28,335 nucleotides of DNA from Cytophagales bacterium (GTDB taxonomy: Bacteria; Bacteroidota; Bacteroidia; Cytophagales; Cyclobacteriaceae): assembly GCA_003500135.1 (NCBI GenBank), contig DNTA01000203.1:1047-29381 (forward strand). Reading direction: 5' to 3'. The position numbers were made by a program, and so were the translations under genes. The notes beneath the pieces are model-generated. The model was not told the origin of the DNA. It made no database searches and was given only the letters and a program-made list of their open reading frames with translations. This document shows, in pieces, positions 8,412-16,982 of this stretch (positions are counted from its first letter, which is position 1; every line of letters starts with the position of its first letter).

Positions 8412-9659
8412 ATGTTGAAACAGGTTATGAAAAAATTTGTGAATGTTGCCCTGAATTTGACCCCGGTTCTGGCGCTTATTGTTATGCTTGGCGCCTGTAA
8501 ATCGAGCAGCCGTCCGACGGCTTCCAATCCTGGCGGAATCAGTAAAGCTACCGGATTGGAATACAATGATGACGAAGGCTTCCAGGTAGCCGATTTCCGA
8601 GGACAACCCGAAGGTCCGAACCTCGTTTACATCGAAGGTGGACGTACAATTTTGGGTTCGTCCGAAGAAGAAATTTATAATAGAAGAGACAACCTGGAAA
8701 GAACGGTTACTGTATCATCTTTCTACATGGATGAAACAGAGGTCGCCAACATCCACTGGTTGGAGTATCTTTATTACGTTCAGTTGGATTCTTCTCGTGA
8801 ATTTTATCAATCTGCCTTACCGGATACAACGGTCTGGGCCAGCGATTTGGCGTATAACGACCCGTATGTGGCACACTACTTCCGATATCCTGGTTTCCGG
8901 TTCTTCCCGGTAGTAGGGGTTTCCTGGGAACAGGCGGTAGACTACTGCGAGTGGAGAACAGCGACTGTGAATATGAAACTGGCCTTTGATGCCGGTTTAG
9001 AAGAGTTGCCTGAAGCAAGCGGTGGAAGAATCCCACTGGAAACCGGCGTGGTATTGCCTGATTACCGTCTTCCATCGGAAGCAGAGTGGGAATACGCGGC
9101 GATGGCACTGATTGGTACACAATGGTTGGATGAAAACCAGACACACTCAAGAATTTACCCCTGGGACGGTCATTCATTGAGAAGTCCCTATAAAGATATG
9201 GGCAATTTCCTGGCCAACTTTAAAAGAGGTCGTGGTGACTATGCCGGTATAGCAGGTAAATTGAATGACGGCGCCATGATCACAGATTATGTTTACGAAT
9301 ATCCTCCAAATGATTTCGGTTTATACAATATGGCCGGAAATGTGAACGAGTGGGTATTTGATGTGTATCGTCCATTGTCATTCCAAGATATGGATGACCT
9401 GAATCCGGTACGAAGAAACAAGGAAGATTTCGGATACCAAGTAACACACGATCCAAATGCCGATGACCCGTCAACATTATACGACTATCAGTTTTTTAAT
9501 TCACTAATCAGTGACAAAACGAGAGTGTATAAAGGAGGTTCATGGGCAGACGTTGCCTATTGGTTATCTCCCGGTACCAGAAGATATTTGGCCCAGGATT
9601 CTGCAACAGCAACCATAGGATTCCGTTGTGCAATGATCAGGGCAGGATCTAATAACTAA
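8412..9659 (+). CDS. gldJ: Gliding motility / type IX secretion lipoprotein GldJ
   Basis: 415 residues from the ATG at 8412; an ATG at 8427 (MKKF) is also plausible, and an open TTG at 8400 is less so. A lipoprotein signal ends in MLGAC, with Cys29 as the lipid anchor. The rest is a formylglycine-generating-enzyme (SUMF1/C-type lectin-like) domain: VYIEGGRTILGSS, FYMDETEVANIHWLEYLYYVQ, PVVGVSWEQAVDYCEWRT, DYRLPSEAEWEYAA, NMAGNVNEWVFDVY and VYKGGSWADVAYWLSPGTRR. The N-terminal GLEYNDDEGFQV plus the ALPDTTVWASDLAYNDPYVAHYFRYP segment is what I know from GldJ rather than GldK. GldJ is needed for gliding and stabilises the type IX secretion ring protein GldK in Flavobacterium. It stands alone here, and a strong terminator follows. 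Confidence 0.9.
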   Translation: MLKQVMKKFVNVALNLTPVLALIVMLGACKSSSRPTASNPGGISKATGLEYNDDEGFQVADFRGQPEGPNLVYIEGGRTILGSSEEEIYNRRDNLERTVTVSSFYMDETEVANIHWLEYLYYVQLDSSREFYQSALPDTTVWASDLAYNDPYVAHYFRYPGFRFFPVVGVSWEQAVDYCEWRTATVNMKLAFDAGLEELPEASGGRIPLETGVVLPDYRLPSEAEWEYAAMALIGTQWLDENQTHSRIYPWDGHSLRSPYKDMGNFLANFKRGRGDYAGIAGKLNDGAMITDYVYEYPPNDFGLYNMAGNVNEWVFDVYRPLSFQDMDDLNPVRRNKEDFGYQVTHDPNADDPSTLYDYQFFNSLISDKTRVYKGGSWADVAYWLSPGTRRYLAQDSATATIGFRCAMIRAGSNN

Positions 9660-9683
9660 GCGATCAACATTATTTATATATGG

Positions 9684-9712
9684 AAAGGCTTCCTCAAAAG
9701 GGAAGCCTTTTT
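9684..9712. terminator. Intrinsic terminator between gldJ and comF
   Basis: AAAGGCTTCC (9684-9693) pairs exactly with GGAAGCCTTT (9701-9710) around a seven-base loop, and the T-run continues to 9712. It terminates gldJ and, through the A-rich left arm, may also act weakly on the converging comF gene, whose stop codon lies at 9711-9713. Confidence 0.85.
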
Positions 9713-10388
9713 AATTCGCATCGGCCAGGGCAACTATCGAAAGTTTTCCAATTCCGGCGCCAATTAATTTAGTGGCACATGCTTCCAGGGTTGCACCAGT
9801 GGTAATTACATCATCCACCAGTATCACATTTTTGTTTATCAAATTTTCAGGGGCTTTAACTACGAATGCATCCTTTACATTTTGCCACCTTTTCTCTCTT
9901 GATTTTCTCGTCTGGGTTTTGGTATGAACCTGACGTACAAGAATATTATTGAGAACTGGAATATTGAGGGCCTCAGATAATCCACGTGCAAAAACCTCAC
10001 TTTGATTATAACCTCTTTTGCGAAGTTTTTTAGGATGTAACGGAACAGGCATTAACATATCATAAGGCTGCATCGCTGTGGAAAAATTTAGCTTTTCAAT
10101 AAATAGTTGACCCATATAAATGGCTAAGTCGGGACGGTTGCGATATTTGATATGGTGGATAACCTCTTGCGTTATTCCTTTTTTATGAAACTTAAGAAAT
10201 GCCATCATGTGTTCCGTTTTAACCCTGCCATGTAGTTTGTTTCGTAAATTCTGCTGATCATAAGCGGATAGAACCGGCAGTTCTTGTAAACATGTTAAGC
10301 ACAATTGCGTTTCTGATTGATATAATGTATGCCCACAAGAGGGGCACAATGAGGGAAAAACAAGATCGATTACACTTTTTAAGCCCAT
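9711..10388 (-). CDS. comF: ComF family phosphoribosyltransferase-like protein
   Basis: 225 residues. The N-terminus carries a zinc-ribbon with Cys15, Cys18, Cys30 and Cys33. A PRTase fold follows, with LMPVPLHPKKLRKRGYNQSE (the ComF signature) and the PRPP-binding motif VILVDDVITTGAT (188-200). ComF proteins act in the cytoplasm in DNA uptake during natural transformation in several bacteria, and the enzymatic reaction is not defined. There is no competence gene beside it. It is divergent from the small conserved gene at 10456. Confidence 0.93.
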   Translation of the reverse strand: MGLKSVIDLVFPSLCPSCGHTLYQSETQLCLTCLQELPVLSAYDQQNLRNKLHGRVKTEHMMAFLKFHKKGITQEVIHHIKYRNRPDLAIYMGQLFIEKLNFSTAMQPYDMLMPVPLHPKKLRKRGYNQSEVFARGLSEALNIPVLNNILVRQVHTKTQTRKSREKRWQNVKDAFVVKAPENLINKNVILVDDVITTGATLEACATKLIGAGIGKLSIVALADAN

Positions 10389-10427
10389 TTACCTTTCAAT
10401 ATCAAATAGGGTTTTCAATACAGCTTT

Positions 10428-10435
10428 TATATTTG
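10428..10435 (+). promoter_or_regulatory. -7 promoter box before the gene at 10456
   Basis: TATATTTG, an exact TAnnTTTG match, ends 20 bases before the ATG at 10456, the same short-leader arrangement as mfd. No TTG is seen at the ideal -33 spacing. Confidence 0.5.
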
Positions 10436-10455
10436 CAATTCAAATCCACAATTAT

Positions 10456-10818
10456 ATGGTAGATCGGGATCTCGAACTGGATAGAAATTGGTTTAAATTA
10501 CTGAATAAACTGGAAAAAACCATCGGAAAAAGACAGGCAGGCTTAAATGGCGTGTTGTTTTTAATTGGTGTGCAGGAACTTGGTAGAGGCGCAAAGGCCT
10601 TTTCGAAGGAGGACAAAAAAGACTTGATGCACATTGCCATATGCAAAGTATTAAGCCTTTCTGGTTTTTATGAGTTGGAAGGCCTCGATGAAGAAGGCTG
10701 GCCGCATTGGAAATCAACTAAAAAGCTGCCAAACATTAACATAGCTGAACAGGAAAACCTACTTAAGATGCACGTAATTGAGTATTTTGAACAAGAAATT
10801 GGGATTCGTATTCATTAA
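10456..10818 (+). CDS. Conserved-looking small protein of unknown function
   Basis: 120 residues, soluble, with no signal peptide or membrane segment. It is mixed alpha/beta and charged; distinctive stretches are GLNGVLFLIGVQELGRGAKAFSKEDKKDLMHIAICKVLS and the Trp-containing EGLDEEGWPHWKSTKKLP. I think similar proteins exist across Cytophagales, but I cannot name a domain. It has its own -7 box and is divergent from comF. Gene reality is supported by the promoter, the length and the codon pattern. Confidence 0.7.
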   Translation: MVDRDLELDRNWFKLLNKLEKTIGKRQAGLNGVLFLIGVQELGRGAKAFSKEDKKDLMHIAICKVLSLSGFYELEGLDEEGWPHWKSTKKLPNINIAEQENLLKMHVIEYFEQEIGIRIH

Positions 10819-10955
10819 AAAGGGCTGCAAGTGTATAATAGCACATTTTTAATGTAACCTTAACCGGGGATAGGCGCTTGTAAATAAATTATTTTATGAA
10901 TTTCCTTTATATTTAAAGAAATTAGGAAAATTTTGTGTGATCGAATTATAAAAAT

Positions 10956-12713
10956 ATGATGAAAGCAAATTTGCATTATTTAGTTATCGTTATGATAGGT
11001 TTCCTACTGGTTTCATGTGGTGGCGAAAAAAAGGGAAATAGTGAAAGTAGTGTACTAACAAAAGCGGAAGGGGACCGGTATTATGGCGGTATATTGAGGA
11101 TCAACGAATCTGAATATATTAAAAACCTATTTCCTCATAATATCACCGATGCCTATTCCTATCGGGTAGCCAGCCAGGTATACGAGGGCTTGTTTAAATT
11201 TGACGATACCACACTGGTGGTTACGGAAGGCCTGGTAGAAGCTTTTGAAGTTGATGATACCGGTACAGAGTATACTTTCAAGCTTCATGAAGGTGTATAT
11301 TTTCATGATGATGAATGCTTTCCTGGTGGTAAAGGCCGTGAAATGACAGCCGAAGATGTAGCCTACTGTTTTACCCGTTTGTGTACAAAGCACCCTAACA
11401 ACCAGAACTTTCCTGCCATTTTCCAGGGTGTTTTAAAAGGTGCAGATAAATACTACAACGCTTCGGCAAATGGTACACCTGATTTTGATATTGATGGTAT
11501 TGATGTAGTAGATAAATATACGATCAAATTAAGCCTTACTGCTCCCAATGCTTTGCTAACCACTAATCTTGCCCGACCTGCTTGTTTTATCTATCCCAAA
11601 GAAGCAGAAGATACATATGGTATCGATATGCGAATAAAGGCGGTAGGTACTGGTCCATTCGTTCTGAGCAATGTGGAAGAAAACATTTCCATCATTTTAA
11701 ATAAAAATGAAAACTATTGGAGAAAAGACGGGTTTGGAAATCAACTGCCATTTTTAGAGGCAGTAAGCATTCAGTTTATAAATAATAAAAAAACAGAGCT
11801 TTTTGAATTTAAAAAAGGTAACCTCGACATGATTTACAGGTTGCCCACAGAATTTATAATTCAGATTTTGGAGGAAACCTCTACCGGGGCCAATGGAGAA
11901 TACAGTCAGTTCGAACTACAGCGTTCACCGGAAATGATGACTCATTTTATTTCCTTAATGAACCAACGGGGTGTTTTTTCAAATATCAATGTGCGAAAAG
12001 CCTTGAACTACGCAATTGACCGAAGTAAAATTCTAGACTTCGTATTGAATGGTGAAGGATTTGAGTCAGGAAAATACGGTATCACACCAATGGTTTTTCA
12101 AAACTATGATGTAACAAAAATTAACGGATACACATTAAATATTGATTCTGCAAGATACTACCTGGCCCAGGCGGGCTATCCTGAAGGCAGAGGTTTTCCA
12201 AAAATTGAGTTTTATCTTAATTCAGAAGGAGAACGCAATACGCTGGTGGCTACGGAAATACAAAAGCAACTAAAAGACCATCTCAATATCGACGTGGAGT
12301 TGGTGATTTTGCCTTTTGCTCAATTATTGGATAAAGCTTATAAAGGTGAATACAACATGATGAGGGCAGGATGGGTTTCCGATTACCCAAGTCCTGAAAA
12401 CTTTTTATGGCTTTTTTACAGTAAAGATGTTCCAAATTCCCCCGGGGAAGTATCTTATCCGAATATTGCACGTTATATAAATAGAGATTTTGACGCATTG
12501 TACCAAGAGGCCTTGCGTTCAAAATCAGTAGAGGAAGCTAATCAGGTTTTCCAAAGAGCGGAACAACTGATGATGCATGATGCACCTGTAATTATCCTTT
12601 GGTACGATGAAGGTTATCGATTGATTCAGTCGTATGTTAAAAACTTTCCAAACAATCCTATGCAATATCGGGATTTAAGTGATGTGTACCTTCAGGATGC
12701 CAAAGCTCTATAG
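10956..12713 (+). CDS. Oligopeptide-type ABC transporter substrate-binding lipoprotein
   Basis: 585 residues. A lipoprotein signal ends in FLLVSC with Cys21. The remainder is an SBP_bac_5 (OppA/DppA-like) domain: RVASQVYEGLFKFDDTTLVV, YTFKLHEGVYFHDDECFPGGKGREMTAEDVAYCFTRL, AVGTGPFVLSNVEENISIILNKNENYW, NVRKALNYAIDRSKIL, then the C-terminal lobe. The family captures peptides or other small ligands in the periplasm for an ABC permease. No permease or ATPase gene is adjacent, so the transporter must lie elsewhere or the protein works alone. It is followed after 34 bases by DUF4175 and probably heads the operon-like run. ATG ATG start; either Met could be used. Confidence 0.9.
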   Translation: MMKANLHYLVIVMIGFLLVSCGGEKKGNSESSVLTKAEGDRYYGGILRINESEYIKNLFPHNITDAYSYRVASQVYEGLFKFDDTTLVVTEGLVEAFEVDDTGTEYTFKLHEGVYFHDDECFPGGKGREMTAEDVAYCFTRLCTKHPNNQNFPAIFQGVLKGADKYYNASANGTPDFDIDGIDVVDKYTIKLSLTAPNALLTTNLARPACFIYPKEAEDTYGIDMRIKAVGTGPFVLSNVEENISIILNKNENYWRKDGFGNQLPFLEAVSIQFINNKKTELFEFKKGNLDMIYRLPTEFIIQILEETSTGANGEYSQFELQRSPEMMTHFISLMNQRGVFSNINVRKALNYAIDRSKILDFVLNGEGFESGKYGITPMVFQNYDVTKINGYTLNIDSARYYLAQAGYPEGRGFPKIEFYLNSEGERNTLVATEIQKQLKDHLNIDVELVILPFAQLLDKAYKGEYNMMRAGWVSDYPSPENFLWLFYSKDVPNSPGEVSYPNIARYINRDFDALYQEALRSKSVEEANQVFQRAEQLMMHDAPVIILWYDEGYRLIQSYVKNFPNNPMQYRDLSDVYLQDAKAL

Positions 12714-12747
12714 GAATGGACGATAATCAGACAAGAAAACATTCGGT

Positions 12748-15700
12748 GTGAAGCAAAGTATCGAGCAGCAGTTAGCGGCATTTAAAAGAAAGTATTACTT
12801 CAACCTTATTCTGAAAGGTAGCATTCTTACGATCGCTATCCTGGTATCGATATATATTTTTGTTACGCTTTTGGAATACTTCCTGTTTTTGGATAGCACA
12901 TTTCGGGCTTTTCTGCTATTCGGCTACCTCATTTTAAGCGCCTATATTTTTATTAAATGGATACTGGTACACGTTACACCTCTTTTATTGAAATCTCGTG
13001 CGATAAGCGATGAGCAAGCAGCCAGTAAAATTGGTACTTTTTTCCCTTTGATTAATGACAAGTTGCTGAATATCATACAGTTAAAAAGCACTTATTTTGA
13101 ACATAAACAAGATTTAATTTTAGCCGGGATTAATCAGAAAACAAATGAAATTTCAGGCATTTCTTTCGAAAATGCCGTTGATTTAAGGGAAAACCTTCAG
13201 TATTTGAAATATTTACTATTTCCTTTTATAGTATTACTTCTAATTGCAATACTATCGCCTAATGTTTTGGTAGCGCCTACCAAACGGATAGTTCAGTTTA
13301 ATAAATCTTTTGAACCACAAGCGCCTTTCCAATTTAATGTTTCAGATACAGAGTTCATTGCGTTCAGAAATGAAGATTTTAAATTCCAGGTTGAATTAAC
13401 AGGCAAAAGTTATCCTGAAGATGTTTACATGGTTTCAGAAGGCAGACGACTGAAATTAAAAAATCCCGAAGGTCAAAACTACTTTTACACATTTGAAAAA
13501 GTACAACATAGCAGACAATTTGAACTCGAAGCTGCTGGATACAGTTCAAGCACATATACTTTAAAAGTAGTTAACCGCCCTCAAATTCAACAATTTGACG
13601 TACTTCTACAGTTCCCTATCTACCTATACAAGCAAGCGGAAAGAATTTCCAATGCCGGCAATCTACAAATACCAGAGGGTACGGAAATCAAATGGTTTTT
13701 TAATGTATCGCATGCCGATAGCGTATGGTTCAGTTTCAAAGATGATTCAATTGAACATCCTGCCCGCACGAAAGACAGCGGGATTTTCGAATATGAAAGA
13801 TCATTTTATGCGGACAACAGCTACGAAGTAATTCTTAAAAATGCTTACGGATCAAATAACGAGAAACTGCTGTACAAGATAGATGTATTGCCCGACAAAT
13901 ATCCTAAAATCAGTGTTGAACAAATACAAGATACGATTGCCTTTCGACAGTTGGTATTGGGCGGATCCCTTAGAGACGATTATGGCCTTACTGATTTAAA
14001 GTTGTTCTACAAAATCATTGGGGAAAACAACCAGAAACCTGAAAAATATAATTCAATAGATATAGATATTGATCGATCGAAAGCTGCTCAATCCTATTAT
14101 TTCACGTGGAACATCCAAAAGTTGAAATTACAAAACGGTGATCAATTGGAATATTTCCTTCAGGTAAGAGATAATGATGGAATATCAGGACCCAAACCTT
14201 CAAGAACGCCTGTATTTCAACTTAAACTTCCCGAGAAAAAGCAGATCAAAGAACAAATTGAGGGCTCCACTAAATCAACTGAAAATCAGATAGATAAGTC
14301 ACTTCAAGAAGCAAAAGAACTCAAAGAAAACCTGGAGGAGCTGGAAAGTAGGATGAAGGGAAAAAAGAAAATGAGTTGGGAGGATGAGCAGCTTCTGAAA
14401 AAGGTGATGGAACAGAAGGAAAATATTGAACAGGAAATATCTAAGCTTCAGCAACAATTTGAGCAAAACCAACAAATGCGAGATCGGTTTGACCCTGAAA
14501 AGGATAAACGCATAGAGGAAAAGGTTGAGCAACTTCAGGAATTGATGGAAGAATTGTTGGATGAAGAAACAAAAAAACTGTATGAAGAACTGGAAAAGTT
14601 GCTTCAGGAAAACAGTGACCCTGAACAATTGCAGGAAATGATTGAGGAACTGAACTTTAAAGAAGAAAACCTGGAGAAAGAATTGGAGCGCACACTGGAG
14701 TTGTTCAAAAGAATGAAGTTTGAATATAAACTTGATGAGGTCATTGAAGAAACGCAATCATTGGAGGAGCAGCAGGAAGATCTGGCCGAAAAGAATGAAA
14801 ATAAGGAGGGAGATACAGAAAATCTGGAGAAAAAACAGCAGGAACTAAACGAATCTTTTGAGGAACTCGAAAAGGACATTGAAGAGCTTCAAAACCTAAA
14901 TCAGGATTTGAAAAACCCTGAGCTAATGCAATCGACACAAGAGGAACAGGAAGAAATAAAAGAATTACAGAAGGAGGCGCTTGAACAAATGCAGAAAGGA
15001 AAGCACAAGAAATCCAGTCAATCACAAAAAGACGCAGCTCAAAAAATGCGTCAGATGAACCAGAAGATGCAGCAAATGCAGGCGAGTATGGAAATGATGC
15101 AAATGCAGGAAAACCTTGATGATCTTCGGGATATTCTTGACAATCTGCTAAAGCTTTCCTTCGATGAGGAAGAACTGATGAAGGAGTTCCGAAAGGTTAA
15201 CCAAACAGATCCCAGGTTTATTGAATTATCTCAAAACCAACTCAAATTGAGAGATGATGCTCAAATTGTTGAAGATAGTTTGATGTCATTAGCCAAGCGC
15301 GTATTTCAAATATCGTCATTTGTAACCCGTGAGGTAGGCGACATGAACCGTAATATGGATGATGCTGTTGAAGCTATTAAGGAAAGAAGAAAAGCCGTAG
15401 CAGTAGGTAAGCAACAGTATGTAATGACTTCGATCAATAACCTGGCCCTGTTGCTTGACGATGTGATGAACCAAATGCAGCAAGCTATGGCCGATGCCAT
15501 GGGTAACCCAAGGCCTGGGGACCAGAAGCAACAAAGCCTTCCGAGCATGATAGAACTCCAGAAGCGATTAAGCCAACAAATACAAGAACTTAAACGTAGT
15601 GGAAAGCAAGGCCGTCAATTGAGTGAAGAACTCGCCCGAATGGCTGCTGAACAGGAAAGGCTTCGAAAGGCAATGGAAGAAATGAATCAAAAATTGAAAA

Positions 15701-16044
15701 ATCAAAATAGAAATGGTCAAGGTGGTTTGGAAGACGTTATTGATAAGATGGAAGAAAATGAAATTGATCTGGTAAACAAAAGACTAACCGAAAACACCAT
15801 AAAAAGGCAACAGGATATTTTAACGCGCCTTTTAGAAGCTGAAAAAGCCATGCGCGAACAACAACTGGATAAAGAACGCAAAGGTGAAACGGCCAGGGAT
15901 TACTCAAGAGAAATTCCGGAAGCTTTCGAAGAATACATTAAACAAAAGGAGAAAGAGATAGAGTTACTGAAAACTATCCCTCCAAAGCTGAACCCGTACT
16001 ATAAAGAACAAGTAAATCAATATTTCGAACGCCTAGAAAAGTAA
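12748..16044 (+). CDS. DUF4175 family membrane protein with a long coiled coil
   Basis: 1098 residues with a GTG start. Hydrophobic segments lie at about 20-42, 53-75 and 152-173. A beta-rich region follows to about 490. Then comes a very long Glu/Gln/Lys-rich helical part (about 495-1090) with repeated coiled-coil patterns and a Met/Gln-rich stretch (QKMRQMNQKMQQMQASMEMM). This is the Bacteroidota protein family annotated DUF4175, of unknown function; the layout suggests a membrane-anchored, extended structural or scaffolding protein. It sits 22 bases before the ATP-binding protein, an order I recall from other Bacteroidota (DUF4175, ATP-binding protein, ybeY, mnmG). A parS-like sequence is embedded at 14098-14113. 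Confidence 0.9.
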   Translation: MKQSIEQQLAAFKRKYYFNLILKGSILTIAILVSIYIFVTLLEYFLFLDSTFRAFLLFGYLILSAYIFIKWILVHVTPLLLKSRAISDEQAASKIGTFFPLINDKLLNIIQLKSTYFEHKQDLILAGINQKTNEISGISFENAVDLRENLQYLKYLLFPFIVLLLIAILSPNVLVAPTKRIVQFNKSFEPQAPFQFNVSDTEFIAFRNEDFKFQVELTGKSYPEDVYMVSEGRRLKLKNPEGQNYFYTFEKVQHSRQFELEAAGYSSSTYTLKVVNRPQIQQFDVLLQFPIYLYKQAERISNAGNLQIPEGTEIKWFFNVSHADSVWFSFKDDSIEHPARTKDSGIFEYERSFYADNSYEVILKNAYGSNNEKLLYKIDVLPDKYPKISVEQIQDTIAFRQLVLGGSLRDDYGLTDLKLFYKIIGENNQKPEKYNSIDIDIDRSKAAQSYYFTWNIQKLKLQNGDQLEYFLQVRDNDGISGPKPSRTPVFQLKLPEKKQIKEQIEGSTKSTENQIDKSLQEAKELKENLEELESRMKGKKKMSWEDEQLLKKVMEQKENIEQEISKLQQQFEQNQQMRDRFDPEKDKRIEEKVEQLQELMEELLDEETKKLYEELEKLLQENSDPEQLQEMIEELNFKEENLEKELERTLELFKRMKFEYKLDEVIEETQSLEEQQEDLAEKNENKEGDTENLEKKQQELNESFEELEKDIEELQNLNQDLKNPELMQSTQEEQEEIKELQKEALEQMQKGKHKKSSQSQKDAAQKMRQMNQKMQQMQASMEMMQMQENLDDLRDILDNLLKLSFDEEELMKEFRKVNQTDPRFIELSQNQLKLRDDAQIVEDSLMSLAKRVFQISSFVTREVGDMNRNMDDAVEAIKERRKAVAVGKQQYVMTSINNLALLLDDVMNQMQQAMADAMGNPRPGDQKQQSLPSMIELQKRLSQQIQELKRSGKQGRQLSEELARMAAEQERLRKAMEEMNQKLKNQNRNGQGGLEDVIDKMEENEIDLVNKRLTENTIKRQQDILTRLLEAEKAMREQQLDKERKGETARDYSREIPEAFEEYIKQKEKEIELLKTIPPKLNPYYKEQVNQYFERLEK
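14098..14113. promoter_or_regulatory. Possible degenerate parS-like site inside the DUF4175 gene
   Basis: TATTTCACGTGGAACA differs from TGTT[C/T]CACGTG[G/A]AACA only at position 2. It lies within coding sequence, encoding Tyr-Phe-Thr-Trp-Asn, about 2.8 kb left of the two perfect sites. It may be chance. Confidence 0.3.
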
Positions 16045-16066
16045 GTTATTTGAAAAACATATACCA

Positions 16067-16468
16067 ATGAACACGATAAAGATTGAAATTCCGTCAATCA
16101 TTGAAAACATTCGAATTATCGAAAGTTTTATAGACAATGCCAGGGAGCGGTTTCATTTGGATGATGACATATATGGTAATATAATGATTGCTGTTACCGA
16201 ATCGGTAAACAATGCCATTCTTCACGGCAATCGAAATGATAAATCCAAAAATGTCAGGCTGTCCTTATCTCTCAATAATAATGTTATAAAATTCATTATT
16301 GAGGACGAGGGTACTGGTTTTGATTATCATAACTTACCGGATCCTACTTCACCTGAAAATGTAGACAAACCCAGTGGGAGAGGCATATTTTTAATGAAGC
16401 ATCTTTCCGATGAGGTCTGTTTTAATAATGAAGGGCGCATAGTGGAATTATCTTTCTACATGAATTGA
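16067..16468 (+). CDS. RsbW/SpoIIAB-like ATP-binding protein
   Basis: 133 residues forming a single GHKL (HATPase_c_2) domain of the serine-kinase anti-sigma type. Motifs: N-box ESVNNAILHGN (45-55), G1 box DEGTGFD (80-86) and G2 box SGRGIFLMK (103-111). Known relatives bind anti-sigma-factor antagonists or sigma factors and phosphorylate their antagonist. No sigma factor, antagonist or phosphatase gene is adjacent, so its partner is unknown. It lies in the tight run with one base between its TGA stop and the ATG of ybeY, so translational coupling is likely. Confidence 0.88.
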   Translation: MNTIKIEIPSIIENIRIIESFIDNARERFHLDDDIYGNIMIAVTESVNNAILHGNRNDKSKNVRLSLSLNNNVIKFIIEDEGTGFDYHNLPDPTSPENVDKPSGRGIFLMKHLSDEVCFNNEGRIVELSFYMN

Positions 16469-16469
16469 G

Positions 16470-16889
16470 ATGCTCAATATTCATTTTTTTCGAGAAGATA
16501 TTGAAGCTGATTTACCTTCAGAAGCCACTAAGCGCTGGGTAAGCAAAATAATTGATCAGCACGACAAACAATTGAACACACTGAATTTTATTTTTTGTTC
16601 AGATCCCTTCTTACATCAGTTAAACCTTGAGTATCTCAATCACGACACTTATACCGATATCGTCACTTTTGACAGTTCGGAAGATGAAAAGGAAATAGAA
16701 GGAGATATTTTTATCAGTTTGGAGCGTATATCGGATAACAGTAATAAATTAAAAATACCTTTTGAAGAAGAATTACATAGAGTAATGGCACACGGTGTAT
16801 TACACCTTTTAGGATTTGGCGATAAAACAGAAAAAGAACAACAATTGATGCGCAACAAAGAAAATGAATGTTTAGCTTTGCGTTTTTAA
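16470..16889 (+). CDS. ybeY: Endoribonuclease YbeY
   Basis: 139 residues. YbeY is a zinc-dependent ribonuclease that takes part in 16S rRNA 3'-end maturation and ribosome quality control. The sequence shows LNLEYLNHDTYTDIVTFD (about 51-68), EIEGDIFISLERI and the metal motif HGVLHLLGFGD with His108 and His112. The third His of the classical HxxxHxxxxxH motif is Asp118 (GFGDKTEKE). From memory, this replacement is usual in Bacteroidota YbeY, so it probably does not mean loss of activity. It follows the RsbW-like gene by one base; the mnmG leader with the two parS palindromes begins right after its stop. Confidence 0.93.
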   Translation: MLNIHFFREDIEADLPSEATKRWVSKIIDQHDKQLNTLNFIFCSDPFLHQLNLEYLNHDTYTDIVTFDSSEDEKEIEGDIFISLERISDNSNKLKIPFEEELHRVMAHGVLHLLGFGDKTEKEQQLMRNKENECLALRF

Positions 16890-16903
16890 ATGTTGGAAAG
16901 AAG

Positions 16904-16919
16904 TGTTCCACGTGGAACA
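16904..16919. promoter_or_regulatory. parS-like ParB-binding palindrome, copy 1
   Basis: TGTTCCACGTGGAACA is a perfect 16-base palindrome. It fits the parS consensus TGTTNCACGTGNAACA known from Bacillus subtilis (TGTTTCACGTGAAACA) and is one base from the Pseudomonas form TGTTCCACGTGGAACC. It lies in the non-coding gap between ybeY and the true mnmG start. Confidence 0.85.
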
Positions 16920-16945
16920 TCAGAATACGAATTTTTAATTGTCAG

Positions 16946-16967
16946 TAATGTTCCACGTGGAACATTA
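16946..16967. promoter_or_regulatory. parS-like ParB-binding palindrome, copy 2
   Basis: The 16-base core at 16949-16964 is identical to copy 1. The symmetry extends three bases further on each side (TAA at 16946, TTA at 16965), giving a 22-base perfect palindrome. Centre-to-centre distance from copy 1 is 45 bases. It ends 15 bases before the mnmG ATG. Confidence 0.85.
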
Positions 16968-16982
16968 ATTATTTATAGCTAT

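Noticed and set aside
9983..9988. CACGTG core as another parS
   Set aside because: Flanks (TAATC...CAAAA) match the parS arms poorly, about 11 of 16 positions.
14299..15025. Long reverse-strand frames inside DUF4175
   Set aside because: Shadows of the Glu/Lys/Gln-rich coiled coil: Phe/Leu/Ser-rich products with no own signals.
16890..16982. Longer MnmG reading frame starting at 16890
   Set aside because: The added residues translate the two palindromes, do not belong to the family N-terminus, and the FAD-binding fold starts right after the ATG at 16983.
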